Shown here: positions 57,801-64,000 of the stretch, one piece after another
Layout of the letters: each line of letters opens with the position of its first letter
Numbering within the stretch: the stretch's first letter is position 1
Source: Acholoe squamosa
Lineage: Eukaryota > Annelida > Polychaeta > Phyllodocida > Polynoidae
Assembly: GCA_949317995.1 (NCBI GenBank)
Contig: OX439045.1
Coordinates: 40,629,693 to 40,693,692 of the forward strand
Length of the DNA stretch: 64,000 bases
Direction of reading: 5' to 3'
Position numbers and translations under genes: made by a program
The notes under the pieces: generated by a model
What the model was told of the DNA's origin: nothing
Database searches by the model: none
What the model saw: the letters and a program-made list of their open reading frames with translations, nothing else

Positions 57801-59958
57801 ATGACATAGTTGGGGTAGTTAAATATATTTATCCTACATAGGAGAGGAAGGAATGTGATTTTTCGCCCGGACAAGGGAAAAAATGGGTTTTTGCAAGGAA
57901 AATATTTATAACCCCCTCAAAGTGAGGTTTATGGAGAGAATCAAAACTTTTTCTTTGGTATATGTTACCCCTCAGCTTCAGCAATCTTTTTAAGGCATGA
58001 CTGAACCCTTTTCATTTTTAGATATTTTCTGGGGGAGGCAAAAATAGCCAAATTTTCGCCAGGACAAGGCACTTTACCAAAAGTAAAATGATTGAAAAAA
58101 AAAAGAAAAAATCCACACAAGAACACAATTTTTGGACCAATTTTATCACAAGACTCTGTATTCTACATGGTTGAACTGGACAGCCACATACCTAGATCTA
58201 ATTTCACAGAAAAAAAAATTTAAAATGTTGATTTTTGTTTTCTTCCAGGTCAAAAAAGGTCAATTTGAACCATTTTTAACCTGCTGGAGCCCAAAATATG
58301 GGCTTTAGACCAGTAAACCCCATATATGACATCAAGAACTGATTGAGCCCGATAAAATGAGCAAAAACAAATTGTGAAAAAATCAAAATCCTAAGCTCAG
58401 GGGCTTGGTGACCTCTAAAATTGCTATTTGGCTAACTTCTATGATTTTCAACCAAAGAGTGAGCAGTTACACGACAGATCTATACCTGGCCGAAATATAC
58501 CTTCTTGTCTTTTTCTAGGGAGTGCACTTTTTGTTATACATAGATATGTCTGCCATGTTGGAGGGTAACTATCATATTAAAGACTAGGCTAGAATCAGCA
58601 CATATCATATCATATACCTGTTATATGTCCATGATTATGATGTATGCCTTTGAGTTGATGAGAGGGTGCACACAGAGAAGAAATGGAGTCACCTTGACTC
58701 CCAATTGGGAGTCCAGCTTCTATCACTGAGGCGACCCCCTCTATGACTCCTTTGTTACTCCTTACAAATAGGGAGTCAATGATTGACTCCTTATGAACAC
58801 AGAGTCAAGGTTATTGGACTATCCACTGTGACTCCATTATGAAATGGAGTCAGGATTAGTTGCACTATATATTGAAACAACAGATACCCCTGGGTCATTT
58901 TCCTTTTGCGGTCTTCATCCTTTATTCCCGAAGAATGTACCCCGGAATGCACCATATTACAAGATTCTGAATCTATTTACATTAGTTAGATGCATCTCTG
59001 CCCCAGTTATCAATTTTCTATATGAAATAACCTAGCACTCAGAATGTTTTGAGGAAACACCATAAACCGAGGAAATGGTGTGTATGCCTCATTTTAAGTT
59101 TTGTTGGGATATTTCAGGGAGTTAAGCATACCAGTTTATAGTTCAATTGTGTACAACTGCCTGTTGTGTAATTACTTATAATACTACCATCTCTAGATGT
59201 TTAATGATAACTACAATTTAACTAAATGAACACACTCTAATGTGCAAAAGCATCCAAACTGTATTGCAAGGTGAAGGTAATGAGAAGCATCAGCCATCTG
59301 TGTTATAGAGTCAGCACTGAATTAGAAGGTCAACCATGGTTGACTCTATATAGTAGAGAGTCAAGCAGGTGTGACTCTATAAAGCATCTGACTTCACACA
59401 GGGAGTCCACCAGGCTGTGACTCCCCTCCTACAGGAGTCAAGTTGCAACGACTCCTTAAGGGTAGTCAAGCAGAGAACAGTCATCTCGGACTCCAGTTTC
59501 ACTAGAGTCACTATAGAGTCCAGATCCACTGACTCCTTCGTTGACTCTATTTCTATTGGATTGACTCCATTTCTTCTCTCTGTGTGGTGAATTATACATT
59601 GTACAACCTGACCAACGGAAAAAAACTCTGTAGACACACTTCCTCTCCTTTCTTTTTCTCTATGCTCTAACACAGTAGCCATGAACAAGCTTTACCATTT
59701 TAACTACAATGATATAAGTGCATGATTATCACCGTGTTTCTATTCCAGTTCTCACTCAAACTAGCGCATGATGGCAGTGGTATTGGAGCAGCCTTGGTCG
59801 CCGCAGTTGCTAAAAGAATGAAGGAAGCCAGGCCAACAATCAATGTCACAGAAACAGAGATGATACAGGAAAACAATAATTATTCGCAGTTAAATAATAC
59901 CACCAAGGCAATGGACAGTGATCAACCATTAATAGAGGAAATGGCTTGTAGGACTTAG
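46332..59958 (+). CDS. Hexokinase, single catalytic unit with long N-terminal extension (14 coding exons)
   Basis: Phosphorylates hexoses to hexose-6-phosphate with ATP in the cytosol, the first step of glycolysis. Fourteen exons join with correct phases into 644 codons plus TAG. Residues 1-159 are an extension without counterpart in standard hexokinases: basic start, [10 protein letters not shown], acidic SGEEDEDEG. The catalytic unit then shows [71 protein letters not shown] and HDGSGIGAA. One about 450-residue unit, not the doubled vertebrate form. Odd: the usual NDTVGT loop reads NDPVGA. Activity is likely but not certain. No mitochondrial-binding N-terminus is seen. Confidence 0.9.
46752..46844 (+). 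CDS. Hexokinase exon 2 (N-terminal extension)
   Basis: Encodes [20 protein letters not shown]; acceptor TTTTTCAG, donor GTAAAA, phase 1 on both sides. Confidence 0.72.
47065..47152. repeat. CTGT/CTCT microsatellite
   Basis: Pyrimidine-rich tetranucleotide run just left of the CACTGCAAAA element. Confidence 0.9.
47196..48087. mobile_element. CACTGCAAAA-ended element, intact copy in hexokinase intron 2
   Basis: TA, then CACTGCAAAAATGCTG at the left and CACCATTTTTGCAGTG then TA at the right: about 20-bp inverted ends with one mismatch. The interior is rich in TAAACATGTTTAG-like words. Homologous segments occur in 7263-11097. The TA flanks fit a Tc1/mariner-like target (inference). Confidence 0.75.
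48118..48308 (+). CDS. Hexokinase exon 3 (charged extension)
   Basis: Encodes [20 protein letters not shown], an acidic stretch and a Met/Pro-rich part, ending YRDVIDM. Its acceptor (GGCTTAG) lies only 30 bp after the end of a CACTGCAAAA miniature element. Donor GTAGGT. Confidence 0.75.
48667..48826. repeat. Compound (AT)n-(TATG)n-(AT)n microsatellite
   Basis: Two AT runs separated by about 38 bp of TATG/TCTG tetranucleotides, in hexokinase intron 3. Frames through it are artefacts. Confidence 0.98.
49012..49068 (+). CDS. Hexokinase exon 4
   Basis: 19 codons ([19 protein letters not shown]) leading into the hexokinase N-terminal helix; acceptor ATCACCAG, donor GTAAGA. Confidence 0.75.
49934..50096 (+). 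CDS. Hexokinase exon 5: start of the catalytic unit
   Basis: Encodes [35 protein letters not shown]. The acceptor is ATGATTAG (49933); the neighbouring GATAG would break the frame. The last about 25 bases plus the donor (GTATAA) recur as a minisatellite in the following intron. Confidence 0.88.
50066..50515. repeat. 59-60-bp minisatellite, 8 units, spanning the hexokinase exon 5 donor
   Basis: The first unit is the real exon 5 end (TCCATCCCAGATGGCACAG) plus donor. Seven further units follow in the intron, spaced 58-60 bp. Each carries TTCTAG, a 25-base exon-like core and GTATAATATAAT, and so looks like a tiny exon with both splice signals. Confidence 0.95.
50890..51032 (+). CDS. Hexokinase exon 6: nucleotide-binding LDLGGTNFR
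   Basis: Encodes [20 protein letters not shown], the phosphate-1-type motif of the sugar kinase fold; acceptor AATTGCAG, donor GTGGGT. Confidence 0.93.
51537..51749 (+). CDS. Hexokinase exon 7: sugar-binding FTFSFP and WTKGF
   Basis: Encodes [15 protein letters not shown] and [13 protein letters not shown], the hexokinase signature that contacts glucose; acceptor CCTGCAG, donor GTAATT; 71 codons. Confidence 0.93.
52008..52037. repeat. Perfect 30-bp palindrome in hexokinase intron 7
   Basis: GACCCATCTTCAGTA followed directly by its reverse complement; no loop. Pairing continues imperfectly about 15 bases outward on both sides. Confidence 0.9.
52997..53096 (+). CDS. Hexokinase exon 8: catalytic Asp loop (NDPVGA)
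   Basis: Encodes [20 protein letters not shown]. The catalytic Asp and its Asn are present, but Thr-Val-Gly-Thr of the family reads Pro-Val-Gly-Ala. Acceptor CTGTACAG, donor GTAGGA. Confidence 0.9.
53460..53539 (+). CDS. Hexokinase exon 9: GTGTN
   Basis: Completes [15 protein letters not shown] (phosphate-2-type motif); acceptor AACCACAG, donor GTGAGC. Confidence 0.9.
54501..54613 (+). CDS. Hexokinase exon 10: [11 protein letters not shown]
   Basis: Encodes [18 protein letters not shown] with the glucose-binding Glu; acceptor CTTCTACAG, donor GTAAGT, phase 2. Confidence 0.93.
54893..55048 (+). CDS. Hexokinase exon 11
   Basis: Encodes [20 protein letters not shown], the conserved helix after the sugar site; acceptor CTTCCAG, donor GTAAAT. 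Confidence 0.93.
55528..55670 (+). CDS. Hexokinase exon 12
   Basis: Encodes [20 protein letters not shown] and [11 protein letters not shown], aligning with the ILTRLGVEPSDDDC and VSFRSANLVAA part of hexokinases; acceptor TTACCAG, donor GTAAGT. Confidence 0.88.
56146..56282 (+). CDS. Hexokinase exon 13: adenosine-site VDGSLY
   Basis: Encodes [20 protein letters not shown]; acceptor TTAATCAAG, donor GTGAGC. A 3.5-kb repeat-filled intron follows. Confidence 0.92.
56880..57890. repeat. About 390-bp tandem repeat, three diverged units, hexokinase intron 13
   Basis: Anchors recur at about 392-bp spacing: AGGTATATGTG-like followed by TAAATAACTGACATGG at about 56992, 57385 and 57777; GGTCACTC near 56893, 57294 and 57677. 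CGCCCGGACAA words recur in and beyond the last units. Confidence 0.75.
58669..59586. mobile_element. GAGTC-rich inverted-repeat element, hexokinase intron 13
   Basis: CACACAGAGAAGAAATGGAG at the left and its near-exact reverse complement at the right bound 918 bp. The outer parts are packed with GAGTC/GACTC words in both orientations. No coding capacity and no clear target duplication. Confidence 0.65.
59749..59958 (+). CDS. Hexokinase exon 14: GSGIGAA and stop
   Basis: Encodes [20 protein letters not shown], then an Asn-rich C-terminal tail ending EEMACRT and TAG (59956-59958). The usual GSGKGAA reads GSGIGAA. Acceptor TATTCCAG. Confidence 0.92.
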   Translation, partial: FSLKLAHDGSGIGAALVAAVAKRMKEARPTINVTETEMIQENNNYSQLNNTTKAMDSDQPLIEEMACRT

Positions 59959-60361
59959 AGGGAAGCAAATATTTGTACCATTCAAAAATCCTTGAGATAT
60001 CTGTTCTATAGGCAAGCAATGGTCTAAGTTGTCTGTAGGGCACATAATGGTGAGCTGTGGGAATCAATCTTTTATAAACTCATAATTATAGGCCTTAAAT
60101 ATCTATAGGCTGAGTGACAGAGGAACCTACTGTTGATAAATTCTAGTTTGAGTTCTTAGAGGGTTTTTTCAGTATAATGATCGCGATTTCCTATATAGTC
60201 GGTTTTACAGGGTAGTGATGGTGAAGTTAAAATGAGTTAACTAGGCAATGAATCTGAATTACACTAAGTATGTCTCTGTAGAAAAATGTATTCACATTAA
60301 GCCATATAGTATTAGAAAAACAGACGATATTATTGAAATGTACTTAAAGTATACAATGTCC

Positions 60362-60389
60362 AATAAATGGTATTATTGGCGGAAATAAA
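60362..60389 (+). terminator. Hexokinase polyadenylation signals
   Basis: AATAAA at 60362-60367 and again at 60384-60389, about 400 bp after the stop codon, in AT-rich sequence. Confidence 0.6.
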
Positions 60390-60399
60390 GGATTACAAA

Positions 60400-61017
60400 C
60401 TGCGTTGTGATTCCAACCATCTGTAGGACGGGGAGAGATTTAGTAATGGCCAAATCGTATACTATAGAGGGGAGGTCGGGAATCAGAAATATTTAACTGA
60501 TATCTAACTTTCAATGCATCAATTCAACCACGTGTGGATGAGAAAACGAACTAAACGAATAAACCATAGCAATAAGAGATTATCCATTAATGTTGTTTCC
60601 CAATTGTCAAAGAAGAAACACAAGGAAATTTATATCTACAAAATATATCAATATCACTGAAAACCCCCATGTCAGTCACCACCGAATGTATCGTACTGTC
60701 TTTGAGAGTAGTGTAAGGATAATCCACCAGATGGCATGACCGCACACAATCAGAGCTGTATGAGAGGGGAGAGAGAGGGAGAGGCAAAAGGGGGCATACT
60801 TGGAGAACCTACTTGGCCCTCCTCGTAGACGAATGTTGATGCCGTCGCGGTTCCCCTTTGCCCGCTGCCATTCCCGGGGTTTGACGGACGGGGTAGGGAC
60901 ACTATCCTCAGCCCTATAATTGTTTCTAGTTCTATAAGAGCTTGGAGTATGATTATTTGGTTCACTATGAATCCCAACTCTTTTTAATTCCACTACCATT
61001 GACAACAGGCAGCAGAA
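60400..61017. other. Intergenic stretch after the hexokinase gene
   Basis: Overlapping minus-strand frames at about 60800-61005 look slightly coding (KPREWQRAKGNRDGINIRL) but match nothing I recognise. Confidence 0.35.
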
Positions 61018-61047
61018 GATTCAGATGAGATCTCATCTGAAACCCTA

Positions 61048-61291
61048 AAGGTCGAATCCCACATGGCGATTTAGGGCTCAAATATCTCTGCGATTTTGTC
61101 CCTTGCGATTTTGGGGTCTTCCTGGGCTCCTAGATCGCAAGGATGGTTCAACTTATACCGAATCCAACAGTGAATCAAGACCAATTAAGCATTTATCCTT
61201 GCGATATAGGGCCTCAGGAAAGCCCCAAGAGTGCAAGGGACAAAATCACAGAGATATTTGAGCCCTAAATCGCCATGTGGGATTCGACCTT
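61048..61291. mobile_element. Foldback element: 244-bp hairpin with about 97-bp arms
   Basis: Left arm AAGGTCGAATCCCACATGGC and onward is nearly complementary to the right arm, with a loop of about 50 bases. It is flanked on both sides by the same 27-bp sequence (61018-61044 and 61294-61320), which contains a perfect 22-bp palindrome (TTCAGATGAGA and its complement). Confidence 0.8.
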
Positions 61292-61416
61292 ATGATTCAG
61301 ATGAGATCTCATCTGAAACCACGTCCGACACTGCCCTGAGGAACTGCAGTGACTTTTGTCTCCAGTGTGACGTCATACAACTTCCGGCCAGGTCGAAATC
61401 CCAAGCATACCCCCAG

Positions 61417-61420
<4 letters not shown>

Positions 61421-61474
<54 letters not shown>
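61421..61474. repeat. (GA)n microsatellite
   Basis: An uninterrupted GA run of about 27 repeats. Confidence 0.98.
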
Positions 61475-61478
<4 letters not shown>

Positions 61479-62248
61479 CCTGGAGTTGCATTCTGCCCTG
61501 TACTGTTGAAGTACAAGGGGAGGGGAAAAGAAAACAATAGGCCTACTTTCGTGGGGAATGCAGGTGTAGGCCTATGCAAACAGGCCTGCTTTTTTCAAAT
61601 GTGTGATTTATGAAAATGGTATATACAAATCCCGGGCGCTGCACTTCATACCCTTAGGGGGCGTCACCTATGTTCCAAAAATCACGAAATAAAGGTCAAT
61701 TTTCAAGCACCTCTAATGTCCTTGGAATAAAAGATAAAGGGCCTTTTTCTCTAAAATTCCCCGTGGATTTTGATATAAGGGGTCAATTTTATATCAAGAA
61801 TCTCTTTAAAAAGGATTTCAAAATGAGGGTTGCTTTTTGTACGAGTGTGGGATTTGTGGGAGAGAATTTCACTAAGTAAAGATATCCCATCAGCGTTTTT
61901 CTGAAATAAGGGGTGTTATTTTGGTCAAAAATCAGTGGATAAGGGGGCACTTTTTAAAACTAAGAACGCAGTTGACGTCCCCTTTTAATGGAGAGTGCAG
62001 GGGCCGGGATACAAATGCAAAGAACTCGTACATACATGTTTCAACCTGGTAAAGATATTTCTAAATTTATTCTTCTGTTTCTGTTTCTGCTGCTACTACA
62101 TCTACCTCTGGGATGCATTTCTCAACATTTAATATAGAGATGACTTCTAGAGGAGAAGTTTTGGCTAGTTTTATGGCTTATTGAAAAAAATGTATGGAAA
62201 TGATAGAGCTCTATGTGCATATAAACTATACGAGAAACGTGTCCCTGT

Positions 62249-62380
62249 TGATTCTGCTGCTGCTACTATACTGCTGCTGCTGCTTTTGCTGCTGCTACTG
62301 CTAATGATGCTTCTGTTGTTGTTGTTGCTGCTGCTACTGCAGCTGCTGCTACTGCTGCTGCTGCTGCCATTACTTCTGCT
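62249..62380. repeat. CTG/CTA-type trinucleotide repeat
   Basis: Imperfect CTG-rich triplets over about 130 bp. The poly-Leu and poly-Ser frames are artefacts. Confidence 0.9.
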
Positions 62381-62439
62381 GCCAGTGTGTTTACTGTTGA
62401 CTGACTGTGGCACACAGTAGTCTCGTGAACGTGCACTCA

Positions 62440-62653
62440 GTGTAAGGCGCAGAGCTCCTCAGTAAACGCCCATCTGTCATCTATCCAAAAACCCACCCTC
62501 CTTTTGCCGTGTGCACATCAGTGTGTGGTCATTTGAGCAGTCAGGAGCAGTAACAGCACATCATCAACAACAATAACAACACCGGCTGGATTCCTGCAGA
62601 CATTTCTCTCTGACAGAACAAGAACACACAGTACACACAGAGAGTGAGAGTTG
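62440..62653 (+). other. Possible non-coding first exon of a downstream gene
   Basis: GC-richer, repeat-poor sequence ending in a consensus donor (TTGACA-GTGAGTAC near 62654), followed by a CTGCGTCC triplet repeat. No start codon context or frame, so this is only a candidate. Confidence 0.2.
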
Positions 62654-62779
62654 ACAGTGAGTACTCTGTCTGCGTCCTGACTGCGTCCTTAGCTGCGTCC
62701 AACTGCTGCAGACAGTACACAGGTCATGCGTCATAGAGCAGAGCGTGTGACAACAGTGTTCTGCAGATAAGGTCAGTGT

Positions 62780-64000
62780 GCATCATGCAATATACTAGTA
62801 ATAGAGTACAAATGTAGTAAAACCTTCACAACCCCTCTGTTTCTTTTTAGCAGACTAGAATAGAAGCCAAAGACATTAACCCTTTGATTGCTGCATAAGT
62901 CTAGGGAAAACTTCTGTGGCAGAATTAGACGCCCAAGCTCCCCTCCTTTTTGTAAGTAGTTACACGCTTAGGGAGTGATAATTTTTTAACAACAGCCCGG
63001 GGGGTGGGGATCATATAGTGTCGAAACGAGTCACACAACCATCAAGTTATATATAGCGCCTGCCCTCCCCCCCATCAAAAAAATAGATAAAAAGGAAAAA
63101 AACGCGAGACTCACATCAAGATAGACAAGCGACAAATAACATCCCACGTATGGGATTGTCTTTCTGCAAAAGAAAAACCTATAGCTAAAATGATGAGATA
63201 TATACTTCTGTAGCATCCGCCCCATTTAAAGGGCGCCCATCTAGTCTAGAAAAGAAATACTATTTGTTGTGATATACGCTGTGCATTACGTTCGTCCTCC
63301 AGGCGTCCTTTGTCCGACCAGAGCAAAAGTAGACTATACAAAAACAGTCTGATCCGTCTAAAGATGGGCCCTGGAGCTACTATTATGGTGCACTCAAGCA
63401 CTACATGTATAACAGAGTCTGTGGTATGGTATCGCCCTAGTATGGTCTCCACATGTAAGTCTTTGAGTTTAGCCCAAATTCCATGGTACATGTTGAATAG
63501 CAGAGTTTCCTGCCTCTTGAATTTAGGCAGCGCACATTTTAGCCATGCCTCCTAATTGGCAATTTTGCTTTTCAAATTCATTAATGGTATAACAATCATT
63601 ATCTAAAGCTATAGGAAATATGGCCTCATTAAGGCTGTATGGTGCTTCTTTTTTTGTATCCTTCTTATCTCATGTTCTAATGCAGGGCTGTCGAGTAGCC
63701 TCCCCAGCGCTGCATAGTTCTAACCCTTCAGTAAGTCATTAACCCCAATTATATACATGACATTGTATAGGCCCTACATGTAGTGGGCTTGGTGCTTCGA
63801 TGTAACCTTCCTTAGTTACTCACTAGAGCAGTATCCATGCATCACGTCAATTGACATATTGCTTTAAAACACTGAGTATTTAAAGGGTTAAGTTGGATCA
63901 CCACAAGGTATAAATTGCAGTTGTTCACCTTTCAATCTCCACTGACATTGTGAATGATTTTTTTTTTCTTTTTCATTTTTGAATTTTGGTCTTTCTGAAC
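62780..64000. other. Right-edge stretch, no gene seen
   Basis: Contains a truncated GGGAGTG-type element end at 62969. No exon-like frame with splice signals. Confidence 0.4.

Noticed and set aside
62171..62420. Poly-Leu and poly-Ser frames
   Set aside because: Artefacts of the CTG-type triplet repeat.

Overview
The window is metazoan genomic DNA. It holds two intron-rich genes with GT-AG introns, many families of short terminal-inverted-repeat elements, AT-rich microsatellites, a decayed CR1-like LINE and one young, GC-rich Ty3/gypsy element. I infer an amphioxus-like invertebrate chordate (Branchiostoma). The reasons are a complement C3-like gene with an anaphylatoxin domain, CR1-like elements, and two minisatellites whose unit contains an exon/intron boundary; from memory, such minisatellites were described at the amphioxus Adh locus. 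The species call is inference only.

Layout. 1-19941 (minus strand): the first 24 coding exons of a C3-like thioester protein, about 1014 codons from signal peptide to just before the thioester. The gene runs off the left edge. Every splice phase I checked joins correctly, and the order is MG1-MG6, an RNRR beta/alpha processing site, anaphylatoxin, MG7, CUB and the start of TED. Its introns hold a 42-unit minisatellite, two TTAA-flanked miniature elements, a CACTGCAAAA-ended repeat complex, a tandem pair of CCCAGCGGGCAC-ended elements and microsatellites. A TATA-like box lies at 20025-20032.

21735-26850 (minus strand): a broken CR1-like LINE. Its ORF2 remnant has endonuclease and reverse transcriptase. 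Its ORF1 remnant combines an SGNH hydrolase with the C-terminal half of a NADAR (YbiA-like) domain. The N-terminal NADAR half lies at 38270-38790 on the same strand. About 11.4 kb of later insertions separate the two halves, mainly the gypsy element at 27295-37297, whose 430-bp LTRs read identical. That element has gag, a -1 frameshift heptamer, protease-RT-RNaseH-integrase, and an unusual C-terminal extension of roughly 800 codons with two C2H2 zinc fingers and a long Lys/Glu-rich coiled coil.

39200-46326 is mostly non-coding, with a 1.4-kb structure bounded by perfect 37-bp inverted repeats. 46327-60390 (plus strand): a complete 14-coding-exon gene for a single-unit hexokinase of 644 residues. 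It has a 159-residue N-terminal extension and an altered catalytic loop (NDPVGA). Its introns hold the second exon-boundary minisatellite, a CACTGCAAAA miniature element next to a splice acceptor, a 390-bp tandem array and a GAGTC-rich inverted-repeat element. 60400-64000 is mostly non-coding, with a foldback hairpin flanked by a duplicated palindrome.

The two host genes are unrelated in function (complement versus glucose phosphorylation). The mobile DNA between them records at least three nested rounds of insertion.
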